Shown in pieces: positions 42,001 to 51,439 of a stretch of 64,000 bases of DNA (its first letter is position 1; every line of letters begins with the position of its first letter). Position numbers and translations under genes: made by a program. Location of the stretch: the NCBI GenBank assembly GCA_963776375.1, contig CAVZMF010000009.1:268008-332007 (forward strand), given 5' to 3'. Source of the DNA: PALSA-612 sp963776375 (lineage in GTDB: Bacteria; Actinomycetota; Thermoleophilia; Gaiellales; Gaiellaceae). The notes below the pieces were generated by a model. That model ran no database searches. It saw only the letters and a list, made by a program, of their open reading frames with translations, and had not been told where the DNA came from.

Positions 42001-42797
42001 CGACGACGGACGTCAGGGCCTGGCTCGACGAGGACGTCGGCGCCGGCGACGTGACGACACTGTCCGTAATCGACGAGGACGCGACCTGCGAGGCGCGGAT
42101 CCTGCTCAAGGAGCCCGGCGTCGTCTGCGGCCTCGCTGTCGCGGCCGCGGTGTTCGCGGAGCTCGGAGCACAGCTCGAGCCGCTCGCCGTCGACGGCGAC
42201 CTCGTCGAGCCCGGCCCGATCGCGAACGTCTCCGGCCCGGCACGCGCAGTGCTGACCGGCGAGCGGCTCGCCCTCAACCTGCTCGGCCGCCTCTCCGGCA
42301 TCGCCACGCTCACGCGGCGCTACGTCGATGCCGTCGAGGGAACCGGAGCGACGATCCTCGACACCCGCAAGACGACGCCCGGCCTGCGCGAGCTCGAGAA
42401 GCAGGCCGTCGGTTGCGGCGGCGGGACGAACCACCGCTTCCGGCTCGACGACGGCGTGCTGATCAAGGACAACCACCTTCGCCTCACGGGCGCCATCGCC
42501 GATGCCGTCACCCGTGCGCGCTCGACGGGCCTTGCGGTCGAGGTCGAGTGCGACACCCTCGCGCAGGTCGGTGAGGCGCTCGTCGCGGGCGCCGACCGGA
42601 TCCTGCTCGACAACATGACGACCGCCGAGCTCCGCGACGCCGTCGCGCTCACGAACGGCCGCGCCGAGCTCGAGGCGTCGGGCGGCGTCACGCTCGACGC
42701 AGTCCGCGCGATCGCCGAGACCGGCGTCGACTTCGTCTCCGTGGGCGCGCTCACCCACTCGGCGCGCGCCCTCGACGTCTCCCTGGAGGTTCTGTGA
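41991..42797 (+). CDS. nadC: Quinolinate phosphoribosyltransferase NadC
   Basis: A 268-residue enzyme that converts quinolinate and PRPP to nicotinate mononucleotide. Motifs: LDEDVGAGDVTT, GERLALNLLGRLSGIATLTR, ILDTRKTTPGLRELEKQAVG, GGGTNHRFRLDDGVLIKDNH (substrate and PRPP contacts), VEVECDTLAQVGEALVAGAD, LLDNMTTAELRDAV and EASGGVTLDAVRAIAETGVD. ATG 41991 overlaps the end of nadB and the stop overlaps nadA. It is a complete type II PRTase of normal length. Confidence 0.96.
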   Translation: MELTTTDVRAWLDEDVGAGDVTTLSVIDEDATCEARILLKEPGVVCGLAVAAAVFAELGAQLEPLAVDGDLVEPGPIANVSGPARAVLTGERLALNLLGRLSGIATLTRRYVDAVEGTGATILDTRKTTPGLRELEKQAVGCGGGTNHRFRLDDGVLIKDNHLRLTGAIADAVTRARSTGLAVEVECDTLAQVGEALVAGADRILLDNMTTAELRDAVALTNGRAELEASGGVTLDAVRAIAETGVDFVSVGALTHSARALDVSLEVL

Positions 42798-43730
42798 CCA
42801 CGCTCGAGATCACCCGCATGCAGGACGAGGTCAAGGCGCTGGCGCGCGAGCGCGGCGCGGTGATCCTCGCGCACAACTACCAGGTGCCCGAGGTGCAGGA
42901 CGTGGCCGACTACGTCGGCGACTCGCTCGGCCTGTCCCGCGAGGCCGCGGCCACGGACGCCGAGGCGATCGTCTTCTGCGGCGTCCACTTCATGGCCGAG
43001 ACGGCGGCGATCCTCTCGCCGGAGAAGACGGTGCTGATCCCCGACCCGGACGCCGGCTGCTCGCTGGCCGCGTCGATCACCGCCGACCAGCTCCGGGCCT
43101 GGAAGGCCGAGCACCCGGACGCGGTCGTCGTCTCCTACGTGAACACGACCGCCGAGGTCAAGGCCGAGACCGACTACTGCTGCACGTCCGGGAACGCGAA
43201 GGCCGTGATCGAGGCGATTCCGGCCGACAGGGAGATCCTCTTCTGTCCCGGACATGTTCCTCGGCATGTGGCTCGAGCGTGTCACCGGGCGCAAGCTGAA
43301 CGTCTGGCTCGGCGAGTGCCATGTCCATGCGGGCATCCGGCCGGCAGACATCGAGCGCTGGCAGCGCGACGCGCCCGACGCCGAGCTGCTCGTTCATCCC
43401 GAGTGCGGCTGCGCCAGCCAGTGCATGGCGTTCGCGAACGGCCGCACGCACATCCTCTCCACCGAGGGCATGGTCAAGTTCGCCAAGCAATCGCCGAAGG
43501 AGCGCTTCCTGGTCGCGACCGAGACCGGCATCCTCCACCGCCTGAACAAGGAGGTTCCCGGCAAGCGCTTCGAGGCGGTCTCGGAGCGCGCGATCTGCCG
43601 TTACATGAAGATGATCACGCTCGAGAAGCTGCGCGACGCGCTCCGCGACTGGAAGCACGTGGTCACCGTGGAGCCCGAGATCGCCGACCGCGCCCGCGGC
43701 GCGATCGAGCGCATGGTCGCGATCACCTAG
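42794..43730 (+). CDS. nadA: Quinolinate synthase NadA (frame break near 43246)
   Basis: A [4Fe-4S] enzyme that condenses iminoaspartate with dihydroxyacetone phosphate to quinolinate, about 311 residues. Motifs: RGAVILAHNYQVPEVQDVAD, VFCGVHFMAETAAILSPEKT, PDPDAGCSLAASITADQLRA (first cluster Cys), VSYVNTTAEVKAETDYCCTS, LGECHVHAGIRPADIERW, HPECGCASQCMAFANGRTHI and the third cluster Cys in SERAICRYMKMITLEKLRDA. The frame breaks at CPDMFLGMW, where TGTCCCGGAC has one C too many. GTG 42794 is the start. The last gene of the nad operon. Confidence 0.93.
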
Positions 43731-44064
43731 ACGGCGAGCGCCCTCACGTTGTTGTTCGTCGTGACCAGCCAGAGCCGCCCGCAGCCGGCCTCGATCGCAG
43801 CCTCGCGCACCGCGTCCAGGAGTGCTCGGCCCACGCCGCGGCCCTCGCGGAGCTTCGGATCGTGACGACCTCGCAGGCGTCTCCCCGCACGGCGTAGGTG
43901 ACGAGCCCGGCCCGCTCGCCGTCGACGGACGCGACGAAGCCGGACAGGCCGGTCGGGTCGACGAGCTCGCCGAGACGCGCGACGACGGGCACGCCCCAGC
44001 TGTCGGTTTCGACCTCGAGCGCCCAGAGACGGTCGTCCCCGGTGAGCGGCCTGGCCTCGATCAC
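43727..44064 (-). CDS. GNAT-family N-acetyltransferase (frame break near 43863)
   Basis: About 112 residues after correction. The first half reads MIEARPLTGDDRLWALEVET and GFVASVDGERAGLVTYAVRG. The acetyl-CoA loop is LREGRGVGRALLDAVREAAI, followed by GCGRLWLVTTNNNVRALAV. To join them one missing base must be added near 43863 (unlike most breaks in this window, where one base is extra). Small GNATs of this size act on many amines, so no substrate is proposed. The stop overlaps the end of nadA. It is the last gene of a run downstream of the ABC transporter genes. Confidence 0.75.
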
Positions 44065-44074
44065 GGGTCGTATC

Positions 44075-45644
44075 TCAGCCGATGGCGACGGGCAGCGCCA
44101 CCGGGGCGCCGAGGGCGAGCTCGGAGTCGGCCTGGTCGATCACGGCCACGTCGTGGGTGGCGCAGACGACCGCCGTGCCGGACTCGCGTGCGAGCCGTCC
44201 GAGGAGCTCGGCGATCGCCCGTGCATTCGACTCGTCGAGGCGGGCGGTCGGCTCGTCGGCGAGCAGCACCGCCGGGCGGACGGCGATGGCGCGCGCGATC
44301 GCGACCCGCTCGCGCTCGCCCGCCGACAGCTCGTTCGCGCGCCGGTCGGCGAGGTCGGCCAGGCCGACGGCCTCGAGCGCGGTGCGGGCCGGTGCGTCCG
44401 TCTCGTCGGCGGCAACGCCGCGCAATGACAGACCGAGCGCGACGTTCTCCTCCGCCGTCAGGAACTCGACCAGCTGCGCGTCCTGGCCGACGACGCCGAC
44501 GTGGTCGCGGCGGAACGCGGCGCGGGCCCCACGGTCGAGCGACGAGATCTGCGTCCCGAGGACGACGGCCGCACCGGCGTCCGGGAGGTCGAGCCCGGCC
44601 AGCAGGCGCAGCAAGGTCGTCTTGCCCGAGCCCGAGCGGCCGGTCAGCGCCGTCAGCCCTCCCGAGGCGAACGACGCGTCGAACCCGTCGAGCACGGGCG
44701 GCCCGGACGCGAACGCCTTCCGCACGCCGCGGAGCTCGGCGACCCTGTCGCCGGTCGACGCCGGCGGCAGCCCTTCCGGCCGGTCGCCGGGCCCGGCCGC
44801 GGCCCGCTCGACCGGCGCGATGACGATGCCGCCGCTCTCGAACCGTGCCGCCGCGCGGCGACCCACCCCCGCCCGGCGCAGCAGCTCCTCGGGCAGCTGC
44901 AGCCAGCCGCCGCGCCCGACCACGATCGACTCGTCCTCTCCCTCGTGCCGCGCCCACTCGGACGACAGCCGGCCGTCGCGGACGTGGACGATCCGGTCGG
45001 CGATCGAGGCGGACTCTGGATCGTGGCTGACGATCACCGTCGTGCAGCCCTCGGCACGCGCGAGGTCGCCGAGTACGTCGTAGAGCAGCGCGGCGCTCGC
45101 GTGGTCGAGCTCGCCGGTCGGCTCGTCGGCGAAGAGCAGTCGGGGCCGGTGTGCGACGCGCCGCGCAGACGGCCACGCGCTGCTGCTCGCCCCCCGAGAG
45201 CTCGTGCGGCCGCGAGTCGCCCCTGTCGGCGAGCCCGACCCGCTCGAGCAGCTCGTCGGCCCGCCGGGCGCGCTCGGCCCGGGTCGCGCCCTCGAGCCCG
45301 AGGCGGAGCCCGACGAGCTCGCGCGCCGTCAGCTCGGGCGCGAGCGCGCGGGAGTAGTGCTGGTCCGCATAGCCCGTCTGCTCCGACCGGTAGCGAGCGA
45401 GCCCCCGGTTGGACAGGCCGGCGAGGTCCGTGCCGAACACGATCGCGCGCCCGGCCGAGGGCCGGTCGAGCCCGGCGAGGATGCGCAGCAGCGTCGTCTT
45501 GCCCGACCCGCTCGGCCCGAGCACCACGAGGATCTCGCCCTCTCGAACGGAGAGCGTCAGACCCTGCAGCGCCGCAGCGTTTCCGCCCGCCGACTCGTAG
45601 ATGCGGAAGAGGTCGCGGGCCTCGATCGCCTGCGTGCCGCTCAT
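44075..45644 (-). CDS. ABC transporter ATPase with two fused ATP-binding domains (frame break near 45170)
   Basis: About 522 residues. Domain 1 (residues 1-225) has VVLGPSGSGKTTLLRILAGL, HELSGGEQQRVAVCAA and LLFADEPTGELDHASAALLY. Domain 2 (residues about 305-515) has ALTGRSGSGKTTLLRLLAGL, NELSAGERERVAIARAIAVR and VLLADEPTARLDESNARAIA. Both resemble LolD/MacB-type ATPases that drive FtsX-like permeases. An extra C near 45170 breaks the frame within domain 1. ATG 45644 overlaps the permease stop (ATGA). Fusing both ATPase halves in one chain matches the single giant permease upstream. Confidence 0.88.
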
Positions 45645-48600
45645 GCTGCGGCCTCGGCGGTGGAGGCGACCGGTGAGCGGAACGCCGCCCAGGTGATCAG
45701 CCCGACGAGCGCAGCTGCCGCGACGGCGAAGACGGCCAGGGCGGCTGCGAACAGCATCCAGTCGATGTCGAGACGGAGAGGCGGCACAGGCGTTGCGGCG
45801 CCCGCGGTGAGCCGGACGACGCCGACGACCAGCGTGCTCAGCACGGCGCCCGTGGCCAGGCCGCCCACGATCCCTACCGTCGCCACGACCGCTGCGCGGA
45901 GTCGCAGCAGCCGCCGTAGGTCTGCCGGCGAGGCGCCCTGCGCCTCGAGCTCGTGGAGCTCACCCCGCTCGTCGCGCAGGTCGCTGATCACGGCCAGCAG
46001 CAGCCCGCCGAGCGCGAGGCCGAGCGCGACGAGCGCGGCCGCGGCCAGCGTCAGCAGCGTCCCGTGGCCGAGCGGATCGGCGCGCAGGTCGGCGGCCGTG
46101 CCGCTGTACGTCTCCAGCGCGAGCTTGGAGAACGGCGGGCCCGTCAGAGCCTGCGTGACACGGCCGGGATCGCGTCCGCCGTCCACCCAGACCTCCACGA
46201 CCTGGCCCGAACCGGGCACCTCGCCGTTGAGCACACCGCGCAGCCACGACTCGTCCGCGACGACGAAGCTGCCGGTCAGCGTGGGGAAGCGCCTGGCGAC
46301 GCCGACCACCCTGGCCACGAACTGCTGGTCGACGATCTCCACAGGAAGGATCCCGCCCGGCCCGGCCGAGGCGGCCAGATTGGGGGAGACGACGACCGGG
46401 ATCGGGCGGCCGTCGTTGGGCTGACGCGGCCGGAAGCGGGTCTTGACCGCGGGCGTGACGACGTAGCGGATCGCGGTCATGCCGCCGGTCGTGCCGCGCG
46501 GGTGCACCCCCTGCACGCCGATCCAGCCCGAGTAGGGCGGGAGCGTCTCGTCCACGCCCGGTCCGACCGCGCGCAGGCGCCCGAGCAGGAGCGTGCCCGA
46601 GAGCTGGGGCACGAACACGCGCGTCCCCGTCGTGGGTAGGTCGAAGGCGAAGCTCGTCAGCAGCCCGCCGCGTGCCTCCGCCGGGACCCGGGCGGCGATC
46701 TCCTCGCGCTTCGAGTGGCCGGACGGGCCGAAGAACCCGACCTGCGTCCGTCCGAACGGGACCTCCTCGAAGTCTCCGTCGTCCGTCTCGATGCTCGCCG
46801 AGATCGCGACGGCGTCGCCCTCGAGCGTCACCGGGAGCAGCAGGCGGCGCGCGCCCTCCGGCAGGCGCAGCCCGTGCAGCGACACGGACGAGCGCGGCTG
46901 CAGCCTGCGCGCGAGCCGGTCGCGGCCGGTTGCCGAGAAGTCGTCGCGCCAGCGCAGCTTCCCGAGCGCCGCCGACGGCAGACCGAGGATCGTCGTCCCG
47001 AACTGGCCGCCGCCGGAGGCGTCGCCCAGGATGCGCGTGACCGGATAGCCGCGCGCGCCGGGGCCGAGCTTCGAATACGCCGACAACGGCGCAGCCTCGA
47101 GCGGATAGACGCCCTTGGTGAAGTCCTCCTGGAGCGTCGCCGCCAGCGGTACGGCATAGGCGGCCTCGTCCGACTGGTTGCGCGTCAGGGTCGAGCGGTA
47201 CGCGCCCGCGAACACGGCGAGCCCGATCGAGACGACCAGGAACGCGACGGCGATCGCGCTCCTTCCGGGGTTCCGGGCGAGCGAGACCGCCGCGAGCCGG
47301 AGCGGCACGACCGAGCGCCGGGACAGCCGCTCGAGCCCGCGCAGGAGGGGCGGGAGCAGGCGCACGCAGAGCACCGCGGCGATGAAGGCGACGAGACCGG
47401 GGAGGAGCAGGAGCACGACGCCCGTTCCCTGCTCCTGCGCGATCGCGGCCGAGTCGGCGCTGCCGCGGACGAGGGCGAGTACGACGGCGACCAGGGCGCC
47501 GACGGCGGCCACGTCGAGGGCCGTCAGCGTCAGCGGCCCGACTCGGCGCCGCGGCCGCCAGAGGGAGAGGAGCAGGACGAGGGCTGCGGCGACGGCGAGC
47601 CCCGCAGCGGCCGCGAGACCGCTCCACGAGAGCACGGAATGGGCGAGCACCGCCCCTGCGGGCGAACCGGCCGCCTCCGCGATGCCCGCGGCGATCGCCG
47701 CGCCCGCCGCCCAGCCGACCAGCGCGCCGACGACTGCGATCGCGACCGCCTCGGCCGCGAAGACGAGGCCACGCTGGCCGGGGCTCGCGCCGAGCCAGGT
47801 CAGCCGCCGCATCGTCGCCTGGTTCCGGCGGCTGCCGCTGGCCGCGGCCAGCAGCGCGAAGGCGAGCAGCAGCGCCGCGGCCTCGCCCCCGATCAGGAGC
47901 AGCCGACGGCCGGCGACGGTGCTCGAGTCACCGGCGGCCTGAACGGCGTCGGTGGGCGCCTCCAGGCTGAAGTACTCCGACGCCGACTCGAGCTCGGTCT
48001 GCGCGCGCGTCACCCGCGACTGGAAGCTGTCGACGCTCCACGCATGCACGTCGCCGCGCTGCAGCGGGACGATCCAGCTGTACGACCGGTACAGGTCTGA
48101 AGTAAAGGGAGCCGACGCCAGGGTGCCGAGGCCCTCCGCGACGAGGATCGGCACGGCCTTGGCCGCGTGGTACGAGGCGGCCTGCTCGACGGCCGCGTTG
48201 AGCTTGACGCCGACGTCCTTGCCGAGCGGGACGTCGGAGGAAAGCGTGCCCTTGCCGACCACGACGAGATGGAGCGACGGGTCGGAGGGCACGGGGCCGC
48301 GGCCGGCGACCTGGATCAGCTCGCAGCGCTCGGGCCGGCACTCCCGGGGGTAGCGGCCCGAGCGCAGCCGCACCCAGCGGCGAACGCCCTCGATCGCGGT
48401 CAGGTCGGTGATCGCGCCTCCGATCGTGCTCTCGCGGTACACGGCGGTCGCGAACGCGGGCCGGTGGGCGAGCGGCACCAGGGAGCTCTTGGCGGCCGCG
48501 TCCAGGGAGGCGAAGCGGTCGGACGACTGGCCGGGGACGCCTCCCCACGTGACGCGCAGGACGCGCTGTGCCGGGTCGAGCTGCTGCAGGTTGCGGCCGA

Positions 48601-48751
48601 GGGCGCGATCCTGGGCCACGAGGCTGCCGCCGAGCACGGCGGCCAGCGCGCCGGCGCCGACGGCGACGCCGAGCCCGATCAGCAGCGCCAGGCCGGAGCG
48701 GTGCCGCAGGCGCGCCGACGCCAGCCGCAGCGGATACAGGAGTCGGCGCAT
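45641..48751 (-). CDS. FtsX-like ABC permease, about 1036 residues
   Basis: A very long permease beginning MRRLLYPLRLASARLRHRSG with the first span LALLIGLGVAVGAGALAAVL. A large extracytoplasmic domain (residues about 50-320) precedes four spans around residues 320-480. PLRLAAVSLARNPGRSAIAV leads into a second FtsX module with another large extracytoplasmic domain (residues about 545-890) and three or four C-terminal spans (LLTLAAAALVALGLALGGLL). Such proteins move lipids or lipoproteins, or transmit force across the membrane. The reading frame is intact over 3.1 kb, which contrasts with the broken ATPase gene beside it. The substrate is unknown. Confidence 0.85.
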   Translation of the reverse strand: MRRLLYPLRLASARLRHRSGLALLIGLGVAVGAGALAAVLGGSLVAQDRALGRNLQQLDPAQRVLRVTWGGVPGQSSDRFASLDAAAKSSLVPLAHRPAFATAVYRESTIGGAITDLTAIEGVRRWVRLRSGRYPRECRPERCELIQVAGRGPVPSDPSLHLVVVGKGTLSSDVPLGKDVGVKLNAAVEQAASYHAAKAVPILVAEGLGTLASAPFTSDLYRSYSWIVPLQRGDVHAWSVDSFQSRVTRAQTELESASEYFSLEAPTDAVQAAGDSSTVAGRRLLLIGGEAAALLLAFALLAAASGSRRNQATMRRLTWLGASPGQRGLVFAAEAVAIAVVGALVGWAAGAAIAAGIAEAAGSPAGAVLAHSVLSWSGLAAAAGLAVAAALVLLLSLWRPRRRVGPLTLTALDVAAVGALVAVVLALVRGSADSAAIAQEQGTGVVLLLLPGLVAFIAAVLCVRLLPPLLRGLERLSRRSVVPLRLAAVSLARNPGRSAIAVAFLVVSIGLAVFAGAYRSTLTRNQSDEAAYAVPLAATLQEDFTKGVYPLEAAPLSAYSKLGPGARGYPVTRILGDASGGGQFGTTILGLPSAALGKLRWRDDFSATGRDRLARRLQPRSSVSLHGLRLPEGARRLLLPVTLEGDAVAISASIETDDGDFEEVPFGRTQVGFFGPSGHSKREEIAARVPAEARGGLLTSFAFDLPTTGTRVFVPQLSGTLLLGRLRAVGPGVDETLPPYSGWIGVQGVHPRGTTGGMTAIRYVVTPAVKTRFRPRQPNDGRPIPVVVSPNLAASAGPGGILPVEIVDQQFVARVVGVARRFPTLTGSFVVADESWLRGVLNGEVPGSGQVVEVWVDGGRDPGRVTQALTGPPFSKLALETYSGTAADLRADPLGHGTLLTLAAAALVALGLALGGLLLAVISDLRDERGELHELEAQGASPADLRRLLRLRAAVVATVGIVGGLATGAVLSTLVVGVVRLTAGAATPVPPLRLDIDWMLFAAALAVFAVAAAALVGLITWAAFRSPVASTAEAAA

Positions 48752-48785
48752 AACCGGCAAAGAGTTTAGACTGGTGTCGCAGGCG

Positions 48786-49367
48786 ATGCCAAGGAAACCC
48801 CCACGGTACGACGTGCCGAATGCGGCGCCCGAGCCGCTCCGGTTCGTGCAGCGATTCGTGAACACGGTAAACCTCGAGAGCGGGGAAGACTGGCTCGCGA
48901 CGTGGTTCGAGGACGAGGGCGTGGCCACGACGGCCGGTGACCTCGAGCGGGCCCGCGTCGTCCGGGAGGCGATCCGCGAGCTGCTCTACGCGAACAACCG
49001 GCAGGGGTCGGACGACACTGCTCGGGCGGTGCTGACCTCGGCAGCCGACGCGGCGGCGGTCACGATCGACTTCTCCGGCCCGGCGCTCGCCGTCCGCACC
49101 CCCGGCGTCGACGGCGCCGTGGGCCGCGTTCTCACGGTGGCCTTCCTGGCCATGCTCGACGGCACCTGGCCCCGGCTCAAGTGCTGCCGCAACCACCACT
49201 GCCGCTGGTCGTTCTACGACCGTTCGAAGAACCGCTCGGCGAGCTGGTGCTCGATGCAGCTCTGCGGCAACCGCACGAAGACCCGCGCCTACCGTGCTCG
49301 CTCGGCCGCGGCCGTGAAAGCCTCGGGCCAATCCGGCCCTGCGGCTCACGGCCGTACGTCGGAGTAG
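48786..49367 (+). CDS. CGNR zinc-finger protein (ABATE domain)
   Basis: A 193-residue protein with an N-terminal stress-induced ABATE-like domain (PLRFVQRFVNTVNLESGEDW, ARVVREAIRELLYANN) and a C-terminal CGNR finger: RLKCCRNHHCRWSFYDRSKN and SWCSMQLCGNRTKTRAYRAR. The CGNR motif is intact (LCGNR). Such proteins are putative transcription regulators in actinobacteria. TAGACT at 48767 is a likely -10, leaving a leader of only about 6 bases before ATG 48786. It is divergent from the permease gene. Confidence 0.88.
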   Translation: MPRKPPRYDVPNAAPEPLRFVQRFVNTVNLESGEDWLATWFEDEGVATTAGDLERARVVREAIRELLYANNRQGSDDTARAVLTSAADAAAVTIDFSGPALAVRTPGVDGAVGRVLTVAFLAMLDGTWPRLKCCRNHHCRWSFYDRSKNRSASWCSMQLCGNRTKTRAYRARSAAAVKASGQSGPAAHGRTSE

Positions 49368-49377
49368 CACGCGGCCG

Positions 49378-50607
49378 CTAGCGGCCGCTGCGATCTGCCT
49401 CGTGGGGTGCGGGGTTGCCGGACGCGACGGCGCCTTCCATCACGAGGCGGTCGATCTCCGTCTCCGAGTAGCCGGCTTCGGCCAAGATCTCGCGTGTGTG
49501 GGCGCCCAGCTCCGGCGGGGCCGACCGGTGCACGAGCCGCTCGCCGTCGAGCGAGATGGGAAAGGCGGGCAACCGCAGGTCCTGCACGGTCGCGTGCGGC
49601 AGTTCCTGGAGGATGCGGAGCGCCTCCGTCTGTTCGGCCGCGACCACCTCGGACACGTCCTGCACGGGCGCGGCCGGGACGCCTGCCTCGCCGAGCCGCG
49701 ACAGCCAGGTGGCGCGATCCTCGGTCGCGAACCGCGCCTCGAGCAGCGGTGTGAGCTCACTCCGGTTCGTGACCCGGTCGGCATTGCTCGCGAAGCGAGG
49801 ATCGGCTGCCAGCTCCGGAGCACCCGCCGCCTCGACGAGCGCTGCGAACAGCCGGTCGTTCCCGGCGGCGACCATCACCCTGCCGTCCCGCGCGTGGAAC
49901 GCCTGGTAAGGCGCGATCGACGGGAACTCCGTGCCGCGGCCGGCCGGCACCGCCCCGGCCCCGAGGAAGCCGGTCAGGTGGTAGGCCATGAACCCGAGCG
50001 CGGTCTCGTACAGGGACACGTCCACCTCGCGGCCCGCGCCGGTCCGCTCACGCTCGTGCAGGGCCGCGACGATTCCGAGCGCCGCCCACATGCCCGTGCC
50101 CTGGTCGGCGACGGACACGCCTGCGCGGACGCCGTCCCGCCCGGCCTCGCCCGTGACGCTGATGATCCCGCCCGCGGCCTGCGCGAGCGGGTCGTAGCCC
50201 GGCCGGTCGCGCCAGGGGCCGGTCCGGCCGAAGGAGCGGATCGAGCAGTAGACGAGCCGCGGATTGCGCCCCCGAAGCGCGTCGGCGCCGAGGCCGCGCT
50301 CGTCCGCCAGCCCCGGCCGCAGGCTCTGGACGAAGACGTCCGCGCCGTCCACGAGCCGCAACACCACGTCCAGCCCGCGCCGCAGGTCGACGCACACCGA
50401 CCGCTTGCCCGCGTTGACGGTCAGGAACAGCGTGCTCTCCCCGTCCCAGAACGGCGGCCCCCAGGTCCGCGCCTCGTCGCCCCCGAGCGGCGGCTCGATC
50501 TTGACCACGTCCGCGCCCAGCGCGGCCAGCACCTCCGTGCAGTACGGGCCGGCCAGGGACGTGGTCACGTCGACGACGCGAATGCCGCGCAGGGGAATGA
50601 AGCTCAC
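49378..50607 (-). CDS. CaiB/BaiF-type (class III) CoA-transferase
   Basis: A 409-residue family III CoA-transferase. It opens LRGIRVVDVTTSLAGPYCTE, then LAALGADVVKIEPPLGGDEA, VNAGKRSVCVDLRRGLDVVL and GRTGPWRDRPGYDPLAQAAG. The catalytic Asp lies in the SVADQGTGMWAALGIVAALH segment typical of the family. YQAFHARDGRVMVAAGNDRL follows. It moves CoA between carboxylic acids, for example formyl-, succinyl- or oxalyl-CoA; the exact acids are not evident. GTG start at 50607. The nearby acyl-CoA dehydrogenase is 4 kb away, so a shared pathway is only possible. Confidence 0.88.
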   Translation of the reverse strand: MSFIPLRGIRVVDVTTSLAGPYCTEVLAALGADVVKIEPPLGGDEARTWGPPFWDGESTLFLTVNAGKRSVCVDLRRGLDVVLRLVDGADVFVQSLRPGLADERGLGADALRGRNPRLVYCSIRSFGRTGPWRDRPGYDPLAQAAGGIISVTGEAGRDGVRAGVSVADQGTGMWAALGIVAALHERERTGAGREVDVSLYETALGFMAYHLTGFLGAGAVPAGRGTEFPSIAPYQAFHARDGRVMVAAGNDRLFAALVEAAGAPELAADPRFASNADRVTNRSELTPLLEARFATEDRATWLSRLGEAGVPAAPVQDVSEVVAAEQTEALRILQELPHATVQDLRLPAFPISLDGERLVHRSAPPELGAHTREILAEAGYSETEIDRLVMEGAVASGNPAPHEADRSGR

Positions 50608-50617
50608 TGAGGCGATG

Positions 50618-50793
50618 CTAGTGCAGGTGCGCTGCGATGATGCGCAGGTCGTCCGTCAGCGCCGCCTGCATCTCGTCGCGGCGATCCTGGGGCGCAGCAC
50701 GGCCGACGGGTGGAAGATCGCGACGACGAGCGGGCAGGCGCGGCAGTCGGCCGCGGCCTTCCGCAACGCGCTCAGCGACTTCACGTCTCTCAC
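50618..50793 (-). pseudogene. Remnant of a family 4/5 uracil-DNA glycosylase with the middle deleted
   Basis: Reading from about 50793, VRDVKSLSALRKAAADCRAC and PL match the N-terminal iron-sulfur Cys region of family 4/5 UDGs. They run directly into VVAIFHPSAVLR, the C-terminal catalytic HPSAxLR motif, and after a one-base shift APQDRRDEMQAALTDDLRII ends the protein. Roughly 130 residues that should hold the uracil-binding GEAPG region and other cluster ligands are absent. The piece is too short to be functional. Either a genuine deletion or an assembly collapse explains it. It lies between the CoA-transferase and DedA genes. Confidence 0.6.
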
Positions 50794-50821
50794 GTTCCCG
50801 CTGTCCGGGTAGAACAACCGC

Positions 50822-51439
50822 GTGTTCGACCAGCTCGTCGACCTGATCTCGGGCGCCCCGTGGGCGTACCTGATCATCTTCGCGCTCGCCTTCCTGGACG
50901 CGGTCATCCCGCTGTTCCCGAGCGAGACGGCGGTGATCACGGGCGGCGTGCTCGCGGCGGAGGGCAAGATCAGCCTCGCACTCGTCATCCTCCTCGGCGC
51001 GGTCGGGGCCGTGCTCGGGGACAACCTCGCCTACCTGCTCGGCCGGCACTTCCGCGAGCCGATCCATCGGCGCTTCTTCAAGGGCGAGAAGGCGAAGGAG
51101 CGCATCGCCTGGGCCGAGCGGCAGCTCGACGAGCGCGGCGGAGAGCTGATCATCACGGCGAGGTTCATCCCCGGCGGCCGGTTGGTCGTGACCTTCTCGG
51201 CCGGTGGGCTCGGCTTTCCCTGGCGGCGGTTCATCGTCTTCGACGTCATCGCGGGGACGATCTGGGCCACGTACGCGTCACTGCTCGGCTATTTCGGCGG
51301 GTCCACCTTCGAGCACAGCACCTGGAAGGCGCTCGTGCTCGCCTTCGGCATCGCCGCCGCGATCACCGGCGGCATCGAGCTCGTCCGCTGGCTGCGCAAG
51401 CGCCGCAGACTAAGCTCGCAAGGTGAACCGCCTGGCTGA
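50822..51439 (+). CDS. DedA-family membrane protein
   Basis: A 205-residue integral membrane protein of the DedA/VTT family, now linked to lipid flipping (undecaprenyl phosphate or phospholipid recycling). Motifs: YLIIFALAFLDAVIPLFPSE (reentrant region), LGAVGAVLGDNLAYLLGRHF, FIPGGRLVVTFSAGGLGFPW with the conserved FxPGxR arginine, and IAGTIWATYASLLGYFGG. GTG start at 50822. Its end overlaps the yyaL start by 17 bp, so the pair is coupled. Confidence 0.9.
   Translation: MFDQLVDLISGAPWAYLIIFALAFLDAVIPLFPSETAVITGGVLAAEGKISLALVILLGAVGAVLGDNLAYLLGRHFREPIHRRFFKGEKAKERIAWAERQLDERGGELIITARFIPGGRLVVTFSAGGLGFPWRRFIVFDVIAGTIWATYASLLGYFGGSTFEHSTWKALVLAFGIAAAITGGIELVRWLRKRRRLSSQGEPPG

Noticed and set aside
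43240..43262. GGACATG in nadA as a fourth copy of the dispersed palindrome
   Set aside because: It encodes the conserved CPDMFLG segment of NadA and has no palindromic core.
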